Positions 46,111 to 52,163 of a stretch of 61,145 bases of DNA are shown here, one piece after another. Within the stretch, counting starts at the first letter, position 1, and each line of letters starts with the position of its first letter. The notes beneath the pieces were generated by a model, which saw only the letters and a list, made by a program, of their open reading frames with translations, did no database searches and was not told the DNA's origin. Source of the stretch: Verrucomicrobiia bacterium (GTDB lineage: Bacteria; Verrucomicrobiota; Verrucomicrobiia; Limisphaerales; UBA9464); assembly GCA_019634635.1 (NCBI GenBank), contig JAHCBB010000030.1, positions 1 to 61,145 of the forward strand, read 5' to 3'. A program made the translations under genes and the position numbers.

Positions 46111-46670
46111 GTGAAAACACCATGCTCAATGCGCCCGAGCAAATTGCACACCTCTTCAGTGCCGATATCTGTATCACAAAACTCAAGAGGAGTCTTGCCT
46201 CCAAGAGCCTTTTTGGGACTAGTGAACCAGCGCCGCGCCTTGTCAAGCGAACCCAACACTTCGATTGATCTCTGAAACGCGGATGCGACCCGTAGGATGC
46301 GTTCTGACTCATCGGGCTTGAAGAGATGCCGGCGCGCTACGGTGCGTGCCGGAATTCCAACAACATGCGATAGCTCGTCCCCTGAAATGGCGATCACCGT
46401 CTTCAGACGGGTAAACGCGTCGCGATGCAGTCCGCCTGCGATCCTGCTCCGGATAACGTCGATTGTCGCCTTCTCAGGCTCTGTGTAACTCCGCAGGAGG
46501 TTTGAAATGATCGTCGCATACCGAGCAGCGGCACTGTGCTGTGAGGTAATGACCCAGTCCCATTTGCTCCGGAACGCTGATCGAACTTCAGTTCCGGGTG
46601 TCTCAGAAGTCGTGAACACGAGCGAGAAGTCTCGCTCTGAGGACGGTCTGCGTTGCTTTGTCTCTGCCAT
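46107..46670 (-). CDS. Xre/MbcA/ParS-type antitoxin of RES system
   Basis: A 187-residue antitoxin. The N-terminal Xre-like helical DNA-binding part contains VIAISGDELSHVVGIPARTVARR (given by its ends, about 92-114). The C-terminal MbcA/ParS region has RSIEVLGSLDKARRWFTSPKKALGG and TPLEFCDTDIGTEEVCNLLGRIEHG. Such proteins bind the toxin active site and autoregulate the operon. The stop overlaps the toxin start (46107-46110), the standard order. It begins 30 bp after an attC-like site, as expected for the first gene of a cassette. Confidence 0.9.
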   Translation of the reverse strand: MAETKQRRPSSERDFSLVFTTSETPGTEVRSAFRSKWDWVITSQHSAAARYATIISNLLRSYTEPEKATIDVIRSRIAGGLHRDAFTRLKTVIAISGDELSHVVGIPARTVARRHLFKPDESERILRVASAFQRSIEVLGSLDKARRWFTSPKKALGGKTPLEFCDTDIGTEEVCNLLGRIEHGVFT

Positions 46671-46700
46671 ATGGCTTGATATGCCATGCCATGTGGCTCA

Positions 46701-46799
46701 GCGCAACACGTTTTTTTCCGGCCAGACAAAGGTCAGCGGCGTCAGCCTCGCCACTCGGCGTGCCGGCTGGCGCCCGTTCGCTGGAACGGCTGGTTCGAT
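46701..46799 (-). other. attC-like site after hicA
   Basis: On the minus strand it starts ATCGAAC two bases after the hicA TGA and ends in GTTGCGC. The inner arms pair as CAGCG..GGGCGCCAGCC with the complement of AGCGGCGTCAGCC, with extra unpaired bases in one arm. Length is 99 bp. The left end closely matches the site at 51056-51156 (CGAACCAG, CAGCGAACGGG, CCAGCCG). Confidence 0.72.
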
Positions 46800-46801
46800 G
46801 C

Positions 46802-47005
46802 TCAAAGATCAATCTCCTCGGGGTCAGCAATCCTCATGAGTGAGCGAAGCAATCCGATCTTCAGTGGCTTGTTGCCGTGCACCGGAACTACAATGCGCTC
46901 CCGTCGCCACGCCATGGTATCGATGTGGCTCCCGCTGATCCGCGCAAGAAGCCACCCTCGGCGCTCGATCACGCGGCCGAGCTCTTTGCCGGAGACCTGC
47001 TTCAC
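46802..47005 (-). CDS. hicA: HicA toxin
   Basis: A 67-residue double-stranded RNA-binding-fold mRNA interferase. The core has the catalytic histidine in ISGSHIDTMAW and the VPVHGNKPLKIGLLRSLMRIA segment that is diagnostic for HicA. Its start overlaps the hicB stop by 4 bp. The order antitoxin then toxin (hicB first) is the less common one for this pair. The stop lies directly before an attC-like core site. Confidence 0.93.
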   Translation of the reverse strand: MKQVSGKELGRVIERRGWLLARISGSHIDTMAWRRERIVVPVHGNKPLKIGLLRSLMRIADPEEIDL

Positions 47006-47205
47006 ACGGCCAGTTCAATGACACGCGTTCCCTGCTGATCGCCGGCAATCGCGAGATCAACGTCCAGCCAGCCTTCGATGGCCTCCCGGAGGTTTGCCGT
47101 CACCTCCTCAATGGACTCCCCCTGCGTCACGCAGCCTGGCAACGCCGGCACCTCGGCCCAGAATCCCCCCTCCTCAGCATCATGGATGATCGCCTTCAGT
47201 ATCAT
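47002..47205 (-). CDS. hicB: HicB antitoxin
   Basis: A 67-residue partial RNase H-fold antitoxin. It reads ILKAIIHDAEEGGFWAEVPA, then LPGCVTQGESIEEVTANLRE and AIEGWLD, the standard HicB core. It has no C-terminal DNA-binding domain, so it is the short form and may not autoregulate. It is translationally coupled to hicA by a 4-bp overlap. It begins 74 bp from the attC-like site at 47279. Confidence 0.93.
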   Translation of the reverse strand: MILKAIIHDAEEGGFWAEVPALPGCVTQGESIEEVTANLREAIEGWLDVDLAIAGDQQGTRVIELAV

Positions 47206-47278
47206 TGGCGCATGATGCCGTCCTGGAACGTAGGCTCAAGTCCGGAAAGGATGGGGCATCGTGCCGGGCGCCCCCATC

Positions 47279-47403
47279 ATCGAACGACGAAGTCACCGAC
47301 CGCCGCCGGAGACGGGCGCTGGCAGCGAATCGAGCATCCGAGGAACCAGTGCGTCCGAACTCGAAACGGGCAGCGGTGGTTCTTGTGAAGCGATTTGTTC
47401 GGC
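47279..47403 (-). other. attC-like site after the DUF4926 gene
   Basis: 125 bp; minus-strand reading starts GCCGAACAAATCGCTTCAC four bases after the DUF4926 stop and ends GTTCGAT. Arms share CGAAC, TCAC, ACC and CCGC.GCC when folded. It is about 75 percent alike by eye to the site at 50660-50785, including AGCGAATCGAGC..TCCGA in the middle. Confidence 0.75.
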
Positions 47404-47407
47404 TGAT

Positions 47408-47623
47408 TCATGCTGCAACCGGCGCGTAATGGAGCACCATCAACTCCCGCGCCGGCACCGGAACCATTGCGTAGGGACGGCCATCGTCTCCGCTGAACTC
47501 CACCTCGAAGTGGTCCTCATCGAGACTCAAGACGACCGTGCCGACCTGGCCAATAACCAAACCGCAGACGGGCCGGTCGGTGAGCAGGGCCACAACATCA
47601 AGCTCTCGGATTTCGGCATTCAT
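47408..47623 (-). CDS. DUF4926 domain protein
   Basis: A 71-residue protein with the DUF4926 pattern: LDVVALLTDRP, GLVIGQVGTVVLSLDEDHFEVEFSG and a final VPARELMVL. The family occurs often beside DUF6883 in toxin-antitoxin-like settings, and here it follows the DUF6883 gene after an 11 bp gap on the same strand. It ends five bases before an attC-like core, so the two genes form a two-gene cassette. Function is not established. Confidence 0.88.
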   Translation of the reverse strand: MNAEIRELDVVALLTDRPVCGLVIGQVGTVVLSLDEDHFEVEFSGDDGRPYAMVPVPARELMVLHYAPVAA

Positions 47624-47634
47624 ATTTGTATGGT

Positions 47635-47966
47635 TTAGAGCACGTAACAGGAAGTCAATCGCGGGAAATTCTCATCGGCTCGGATGATCCACGTCGTGCG
47701 GACCTCGGCACTCTTGCCTTCCCCTTTCCAGCGAAAATCGACCGCGTAGCGGCGTCCGAATCTGTCGTTCACCCCGACAGTACATGGCTCCGCTTCGAGC
47801 GCCTCCCTGATGCGGACCTCGAGTTCGGTAGCATCCTCGTTCGTGATTCCCAGGGCGGAGCGGACCATTCGGGCCTTGTGCTTCCCTCGAGGATGGTCGA
47901 ACGAAGGCATTACTCCCCGAGCTTTCGCACGTCGATCTCCGCTTGCGCAGAGCCCGGGAGTCTCAT
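47635..47966 (-). pseudogene. DUF6883 protein with apparent frameshift
   Basis: The main frame reads MPSFDHPRGKHKARMVRSAL, then TTWIIRADENFPRLTSCYVL at the end, the DUF6883 signature. Family members normally begin with a short leader plus a KLxxY motif. That leader (MRLPGSAQAEIDVRKLGE) is present in another frame starting at 47966 and stops at a TAATG junction (about 47908-47912). One missing base would restore a protein of about 110 residues. So it is either a one-base deletion, an assembly error, or a re-initiated 91-residue product from the ATG at 47910. Confidence 0.7.
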
Positions 47967-47978
47967 GATGCAAATTTC

Positions 47979-48065
47979 GCCGAACGCCTGCGTCTGCGAC
48001 GGCGGGAACAGGGTCAGTCCTGGAGTCCCGGCTCAACCGCCGTTCGCAGGACGCAATGGTTCGAC
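47979..48065 (-). other. attC-like site overlapping the DUF2442 gene end
   Basis: 87 bp, the clearest site. It runs GTCGAAC to GTTCGGC on the minus strand. The arms are GTCGAACCATTGCGTCC then TGCGAACGGCGG, against (complement of the other arm) GCCGAACGCCTGCGTC then TGCGACGGCGG. They agree except for the spacer and two extra unpaired bases on one arm, which is the extrahelical-base pattern of attC sites. The DUF2442 stop (48033) lies within it. Confidence 0.82.
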
Positions 48066-48305
48066 GACTTGGTTCTGTCCATGGTCGCCAGCGAGAATGC
48101 CGCGGATGGACAAGTCCTCGTCGAGATCCGGCCAGTGGAGGCCGAAAGGGGAGATCTCAATGTTACCGAGCTCCCGAGGTGTCCCCCGTGCCAGTCTCGG
48201 ATTCCCCAGCACAGGGAAGCTGAACTCCGTACCACTCTGCATCGTCAAGACGATCCTGCCGTCGCGGTAGACGGCGGAACGCGCGCTATCGAACAAGGTG
48301 CTCAT
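48033..48305 (-). CDS. DUF2442 domain protein
   Basis: A 90-residue protein. The DUF2442 core is visible in YRDGRIVLTMQSGTEFSFPV, LGNIEISPFGLHWPDLDEDL and SIRGILAGDHG. DUF2442 proteins are often encoded next to DUF4160 proteins, in pairs suspected to be toxin-antitoxin-like. The gene overlaps the DUF4160 stop by 20 bp, so the two are coupled. The last about 12 residues are encoded by an attC-like site, so cassette exchange would change its C-terminus. Confidence 0.88.
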   Translation of the reverse strand: MSTLFDSARSAVYRDGRIVLTMQSGTEFSFPVLGNPRLARGTPRELGNIEISPFGLHWPDLDEDLSIRGILAGDHGQNQVVEPLRPANGG

Positions 48306-48522
48306 GCCACTTTGTAATAATCAGCTCTCTGTGCTCTGATGCAAGGGCCTCGGCCTTCGCTAAGTCCTTGATTTTCAGGCCTTGGGACTCTCGCAACTCA
48401 ACACCGTGCGCCACCTCGAACACGGCCTCCCCGCTTCCGCGCCGAACGTGGACCTGGATCGGACGGTGCTCGTTGCTGTAGAAGAAGAACAGGAAACCAT
48501 CCTTCTCGAAGACCTTCGGCAC
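48286..48522 (-). CDS. DUF4160 domain protein
   Basis: A 78-residue protein from a likely GTG start (48522). PKVFEKDGFLFFFYSNEHRP and IQVHVRRGSGEAVFEV form the DUF4160 domain, and the C-terminal HRELIITKWHEHL helix is also typical. The longer in-frame extension runs through an attC-like site and is not conserved in character. It is the first gene of a DUF4160-DUF2442 cassette and overlaps the second by 20 bp. Function is unknown. Confidence 0.88.
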   Translation of the reverse strand: MPKVFEKDGFLFFFYSNEHRPIQVHVRRGSGEAVFEVAHGVELRESQGLKIKDLAKAEALASEHRELIITKWHEHLVR

Positions 48523-48566
48523 GGGTGGAACCTGCCAGGAGATCGCGCAAGTGGCCAGCCCCGAAG

Positions 48567-48655
48567 GTCGAACGACCCAGGTCTGCGACCGGCACACGGG
48601 ACGCATGGATTGCCAACCGCGACGCCCCCGCCGGGTTCGCTGCAGCGCATTAGGC
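48567..48655 (-). other. attC-like site after the 48663-48980 gene
   Basis: 89 bp; minus-strand reading starts GCCTAAT, close to the canonical RYYYAAC core, seven bases after the gene stop, and ends GTTCGAC. Inner arms CTGCAGCGAACCCGGC and the complement of the other side (TCTGCGACCGGC) pair with extra bases. Confidence 0.65.
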
Positions 48656-48662
48656 CACACGG

Positions 48663-48980
48663 TCATGATTTTGGAAACCAAGTCTTCCATATGCTGTCTC
48701 CCACATCGTCCTTCCGAAGTATGACGTTCAACCGAACTTTGCCGTTCGCAGTGAACAGACCCTCGAAGTGTTCGTGGTGGTCGCCATCGTTCGATGTGTC
48801 CTGCTCCGCAAAACGCCGAATGGCGTCTGCGAGTCTCAAGTAATGCTCTCGTGTCCCAAAGACGTTGACCTGAAAGCCGCCATCTAGCGGCGGGTCGTTG
48901 TCGCGTGGATTCCAAAGCCCGTCCTCCTCGGGATACTCGCGGGCCATCAGAAAGGTAACGTGAGGAAATTCAGTGGGCAT
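48663..48980 (-). CDS. hypothetical cassette protein, 105 aa
   Basis: An acidic protein starting MPTEFPHVTFLMAREYPEED, with segments GGFQVNVFGTREHYLRLADAI and HHEHFEGLFTANGKVRLNVILR. The middle resembles immunity-type or Imm-like small proteins in style, but I cannot name a family. The ATG at 48980 lies inside a GTTATGC core-like sequence, so the start codon may be supplied by the recombination site. It ends seven bases before an attC-like site. Confidence 0.7.
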   Translation of the reverse strand: MPTEFPHVTFLMAREYPEEDGLWNPRDNDPPLDGGFQVNVFGTREHYLRLADAIRRFAEQDTSNDGDHHEHFEGLFTANGKVRLNVILRKDDVGDSIWKTWFPKS

Positions 48981-49026
48981 AACGTGTGTGGCCGAGACCC
49001 TATGGCTCAACAACGGACGGTTGAGC
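48977..49026 (-). other. partial attC-like end upstream of the 48663-48980 gene
   Basis: GTTATGC (minus strand, 48977-48983) is an R'-like core at the expected place. Farther out, GCTCAAC (49005-49011) and GTTGAGC (49020-49026) form a 7-bp inverted repeat, and both match the consensus core (RYYYAAC/GTTRRRY). The rest of the palindrome is missing where the IS110 remnant begins. Confidence 0.4.
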
Positions 49027-49137
49027 GTGGGTGACGAGTCGGGCGGACGTGGGTTAAAAGCCGCGTTGGCGGCCTCCAGAGCCACAGGGTTGTGGCCGGA
49101 CGGATCCCTCCGCCAGCCAGTCAACCAGAAGTGCCTC

Positions 49138-49590
49138 ATGAACCCGTCACCCACAGCACAAAAGCTCAAGCATGTCGGCCTGGATGTCCACGCCGAAACC
49201 ATTGCCGTCGCCATCGCGGATCCCGCGGGCGAGGTCCGCTCCTACGGCAACATCCCAGCCCACACTCACGCGCTGGACAAGCTCCACAAGCGCCTGACCG
49301 GAGACGGTTCCCAGGCCCGCTACGTGTACGAGGCCGGTCCGACCGGTTTCGCCCTCTGCCGCCACCTCCGGGCTCAGGGCATCGCCTGCGACGTTGTCAG
49401 TCCCTCGCTCATCCCCAAGCGGGCCTCCGACCGGGTCAAAACCGATCGCCGTGACGCGTTGACGCTGGCCCGGCTCCTCCGGGCCGGCGAACTCACCTCC
49501 ATCCACGTCCCGGACGAAGCCGATGAGGCCATCCGGGACCTGGTGCGTTGCCGGCTCGCCGCCGTGGAGGATCTGCGCCGCTCTAGCCAG
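49138..49590 (+). pseudogene. IS110-family transposase, N-terminal fragment
   Basis: The frame from ATG 49138 encodes the DEDD RuvC-like catalytic domain of IS110/IS1111 transposases: KHVGLDVHAETIAVAIADP, YVYEAGPTGFALCRHL and KTDRRDALTLARLLRAGEL supply the acidic residues. Similarity stops near EDLRRS (about 49590), and the conserved C-terminal Tnp_IS116/IS110/IS902 domain is absent, so it is truncated. It is on the opposite strand to the cassette genes and lies where an attC site between two cassettes is expected. Members of the IS1111 group are known to target attC sites. Confidence 0.8.
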
Positions 49591-49640
49591 ACGACAGACC
49601 TGAGCGACGGTCGGCCCGCCGTGGTGACCCCCGCGACTCT

Positions 49641-49705
49641 CGACAACCAGAGCGCGTCGCCGAAGTACGCGACTCTTGAACTGCGACGCGGGCCGGCTGT
49701 TCGCT
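49641..49705 (-). other. degraded attC-like site after the HEAT-repeat gene
   Basis: On the minus strand it starts AGCGAAC 37 bases after the stop. CGCGTCGC and GCGACGCG form the inner stem, and the end is GGTTGTCG. The outer cores match poorly. It is about 50 bp from the end of IS110 similarity and may be a remnant. Confidence 0.4.
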
Positions 49706-49742
49706 CCTGTGCTCTTGCTGGGCAGTCCCTCCTGGTGCTGGC

Positions 49743-50636
49743 TCAGTCCACACCCGGTCGAATTGCTGCTTCCGGATCGATCTTCGACAACACCATGGCC
49801 GCACGATCAGCAACTGTTCCAGAGACGTACGAGTTCGTGTCCTGAAGAAGCTTCAGCAATTCGGGGACAGCCGCTTTTGCGGCGCTGCCAAAGTTCCCAA
49901 GGCTGGTCGCGGCGTTTCCGCGCACGCTGGCATCAGGATCGCTCAGCCGCCGCGCCAGCTCCGGGACAACAGAGTCCAAGTTGGTGTTCCAGAATTGGAA
50001 TGCCGAAGCCGCCGTCATTCGGACTCCGCGATCGGAGTCGTGTAGGGCAACAATAAGCGCAGTGCGCGCCATTCCCTCGACCCCAGGGTGGGAGAAGGCC
50101 GTCACGAGATTGTCTGCCGCCCGACAGCGGGCAACCACGCTTCCCGTAGCCAACACGTTTGTCAAAACAGGTACGCTCGTGGGCATCATCCTGGAAAGGC
50201 CATTCCCCACATCCGAAGCGGCACCTCGGTCATTCATCGCTTTCGTCAGAGCCGGGAAGGCAGCCTCACCCGCCGGACCGAGTGCCCCGCACGCATGCGC
50301 GGCCCTTCGATTCCAAAATACGGCATAGTCCACCTCACCGTGCAGCAAATGAAGCTTCGCCTTCAGGTTGATCCACTGGGTATAGAAGGGAGGGTCCTTG
50401 CGACGAAGGTAATAAATCAGGCGCGGTACGACATTCGTGCCGAAATGCTGAACGGCTGACTGTGCGGCCGCGTACTCTGCAGATCCCTGAGCGGCATCGA
50501 AGCCCTTGAGCCAGACCCCTAATGGCTTGCCTTGGTAGGACGGCTCCCGATCCGCCGTCCGAAGGGTCAGCCATAAAATGGCACCGAGAACCAAGACAAT
50601 GGAAATGGCGATAGCCGATTTAGAGCGGTTCTTCAT
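49743..50636 (-). CDS. membrane-anchored HEAT-repeat protein
   Basis: A 297-residue protein. The N-terminus has one hydrophobic helix (IAISIVLVLGAILWLTL) after a short basic stretch, so it is probably anchored facing the periplasm. The remainder is helical with HEAT/PBS-lyase-like repeats, for example DSDRGVRMTAASAFQFW and DPDASVRGNAATSLGNFGSAAKAAVPELLKLL near the C-terminus. It is the largest gene of the array, in the same strand as its neighbours, with an attC-like site 24 bp upstream of its ATG. Partner unknown. Confidence 0.83.
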   Translation of the reverse strand: MKNRSKSAIAISIVLVLGAILWLTLRTADREPSYQGKPLGVWLKGFDAAQGSAEYAAAQSAVQHFGTNVVPRLIYYLRRKDPPFYTQWINLKAKLHLLHGEVDYAVFWNRRAAHACGALGPAGEAAFPALTKAMNDRGAASDVGNGLSRMMPTSVPVLTNVLATGSVVARCRAADNLVTAFSHPGVEGMARTALIVALHDSDRGVRMTAASAFQFWNTNLDSVVPELARRLSDPDASVRGNAATSLGNFGSAAKAAVPELLKLLQDTNSYVSGTVADRAAMVLSKIDPEAAIRPGVD

Positions 50637-50659
50637 TGCGCGCACAGCCGAGGGATCCT

Positions 50660-50785
50660 GCCCAACGCCCGAATTCACCGACCGCTGCCGGATGCGGGCG
50701 TTGGCAGCGAATCGAGCGTCCGATGCACCGACGCGCTCGGAGCCGAAACGAAGGGCGGCGGTCCGTTTGCAGCGATTTGTTCGGC
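50660..50785 (-). other. attC-like site after the 50798-51040 gene
   Basis: 126 bp. Minus-strand reading starts GCCGAACAAATCGCTGCA 12 bases after the gene stop and ends in GTTGGGC, a perfect GTTRRRY core. The inner arms carry GACCGCCGCC and its complement with a one-base difference. It is closely similar to the site at 47279-47403. Confidence 0.8.
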
Positions 50786-50797
50786 GAGCCCATGGAG

Positions 50798-51040
50798 TCA
50801 AAACGGATAAATCTCAGCGCGCCCATCATAAAAGTGCTCCAATCTCTCGCAGAGCGCCTGCCATGTGATGGTCCCGGGAACACAAAGCCGCCCGTGCTCA
50901 ATTCGGTAGGGCAAACGAACCTCGTCAAAATAATCGCGCAACTCCTGCTGCTCCGCCGCGTCCAGCTCACCGCCATCTGGACGAATCCGCCATAACTCGC
51001 CCTCCAGCCTCACAATCCGGTGTGGCAACGTCGTTCTCAT
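50798..51040 (-). CDS. hypothetical cassette protein, 80 aa
   Basis: Starts MRTTLPHRIVRLEGELWRIR and contains ELDAAEQQELRDYFDEVRLP and the final FYDGRAEIYPF. It is charged, soluble and without a signal. A GGGG-rich segment about 10 bases upstream of the ATG (51040) could be a ribosome-binding site, and it favours this start over the one 12 codons upstream, which lies inside the attC-like site. I do not recognise a family. Confidence 0.68.
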   Translation of the reverse strand: MRTTLPHRIVRLEGELWRIRPDGGELDAAEQQELRDYFDEVRLPYRIEHGRLCVPGTITWQALCERLEHFYDGRAEIYPF

Positions 51041-51055
51041 AAGGACCCCTTTGTC

Positions 51056-51156
51056 GTCGAACGCAGAGGTCAGCAACGGGGGCCAGCCGTCGGTGACGTT
51101 GAATGTGGCTTTGAAGGAATCGGCTGGCTCCCGTTCGCTGCACCGTCTGGTTCGCT
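51056..51156 (-). other. attC-like site overlapping the lipoprotein gene end
   Basis: 101 bp; minus-strand reading AGCGAAC to GTTCGAC. The arms read CGAACCAGACGGTGCAGC then GAACGGG and CCAGCCG, against (complement of the other arm) CGAACGCAGAGGTCAGC then AACGGGG and CCAGCCG, a long stem with a few extra bases. The lipoprotein stop at 51070 lies inside it. Confidence 0.82.
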
Positions 51157-51594
51157 GATTACTTTGTCGAATTTTTCACGAAGCTCATCGCCCATGATTG
51201 TCTCAGTCGTGATCCAGTACCCGCGGTCGTCATCCACAAACTGGATACGGCTCTCCTTCCTGTCCTGGTTGCCGCCATGCACACGAATCACAACGTAATC
51301 CTCTCCTCGCTCAATGACCGTGAATCGCAGCGTCCCCTCCTCCCCTTTGAATCGCGTAGTCACCACGCCATTGGAGTAACTCAAAGTCATGTGCCCAAAG
51401 ATATCTCGAAATCGTGCGACCTTCTCCGAGGGCGCGTTGGTCCATCGAGGATCTCGGCGGAAGGCGTCCGCAACGCTATCTTCTCGATTCGACTTCCAGG
51501 TGCCGTTGAGCCGGGCATCAGACTTGTCGCTGCCCCCGCAGCCGAGCAAAGCCAAAAGCGTCAACATGCCTATGAGATATTGGATCGCTTTCAT
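51070..51594 (-). CDS. hypothetical lipoprotein, cassette gene
   Basis: A 174-residue protein. The signal MKAIQYLIGMLTLLALLGCGG has a clear lipobox (LLGC, Cys19). The body resembles small lipocalin-like or META-type proteins: RLNGTWKSNREDSVADAF, MTLSYSNGVVTTRFKG, TVIERGEDYVVIRVHGG and SRIQFVDDDRGYWITTE. The last about 28 residues (from SEPDGAANGS) are encoded by the attC-like site and so are not part of the ancestral gene. It is first in the array, with a plausible promoter 40-80 bp upstream. Confidence 0.8.
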   Translation of the reverse strand: MKAIQYLIGMLTLLALLGCGGSDKSDARLNGTWKSNREDSVADAFRRDPRWTNAPSEKVARFRDIFGHMTLSYSNGVVTTRFKGEEGTLRFTVIERGEDYVVIRVHGGNQDRKESRIQFVDDDRGYWITTETIMGDELREKFDKVISEPDGAANGSQPIPSKPHSTSPTAGPRC

Positions 51595-51627
51595 CGAGCC
51601 GTTTGGTTGAGCGACGGCAGCCCGTCA

Positions 51628-51674
51628 CGATATTGATATCGGGACGATTCTGACTTTGAGCAACATGTTGTCAA
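51628..51674 (-). promoter_or_regulatory. promoter and palindrome before the first cassette gene
   Basis: On the minus strand TTGACA (51669-51674), 16 bp, then CAGAAT (51647-51652) is a good sigma70-type promoter pair. CGATAT-TG-ATATCG (51628-51641) is an inverted repeat near the expected transcription start, a possible operator. The promoter could drive the lipoprotein gene and perhaps downstream cassettes. The rest of 51595-52163 (569 bp) has no gene I accept. Confidence 0.45.
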
Positions 51675-52031
51675 AATGAAATTTACGCCGGGAGCATGCT
51701 GATATCGGGGCGCAGCCACGACGGGCGTGGCGAGGTCCTGTTGTGAGCTCAGTATCACGACGGGCAAGAGATTCTCCAACAGGTTGTAAACGAGGCCGTT
51801 GGCGAAGTGGTTCGTCGGATATTGCGCCATATCACGACGGAACCCTCCCCGAGGCGTGTCCGGGGACTCCGGCAACACCGGTGAAGCGATTTTTGCCGCG
51901 GTCCACAATTGTGGTAAGGGACAAGCTCCGAGGTGATAAGAATGCCACCCGAAGTGAGTCCGAACGATGCGGGCACATGACGGCGGGGATGTCCGAGATG
52001 GGCGTTGCGGCGTGTGGCCGCCCGGAGCCCC

Positions 52032-52120
52032 GGGGGACGCGGGAGTCGGGTTTCGCCCGCTGTGCCGCCCGGACGCGGTGCCAAAGCGCCAGAGGGCTGG
52101 CGCACTCCATGACCTGCCGG
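52032..52120 (-). repeat. dispersed repeat, third copy
   Basis: GCGCCAG-AGGG-CTGGCGC hairpin at 52086-52103. On the minus strand the element reads as the copy at 6953-7040: both carry a TGCGCCAGCC..CTGGCGCTTTGG..CCGCGT core, and their translations in one frame share CASPLALW. It lies between the cassette array and the PVC heme protein gene. Confidence 0.6.
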
Positions 52121-52163
52121 ACTCTTGTGCGGGTGTTCGCGGGCAAATCGCTCCGTTCCAACG

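Larger units (their letters stand above)
45635..51594 (-). mobile_element. integron-like gene cassette array without integrase (CALIN), about 6 kb
   Basis: At least nine minus-strand gene units, mostly under 600 bp, are separated by attC-like palindromes, each starting a few bases after, or overlapping, the preceding stop codon. Six sites are well formed (46701, 47279, 47979, 48567, 50660, 51056) and two are damaged (48977, 49641). Cassette contents are toxin-antitoxin pairs, DUFs, a lipoprotein and unknowns, as in chromosomal integrons. Local composition is visibly less GC-rich in several units than in the flanks. No tyrosine recombinase integrase or attI is present in the window. An IS110 fragment and an IS630 fragment interrupt or border the array. 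Confidence 0.75.

Noticed and set aside
51591..51908. 105-codon minus-strand frame at the head of the array
   Set aside because: It crosses a good promoter and palindrome and has no family resemblance; more likely non-coding, though a decayed gene cannot be excluded.
45278..52163. Integron integrase or attI in the array flanks
   Set aside because: No frame shows tyrosine recombinase motifs; the 569 bp head region has no gene accepted, so the array is called integrase-less within this window.
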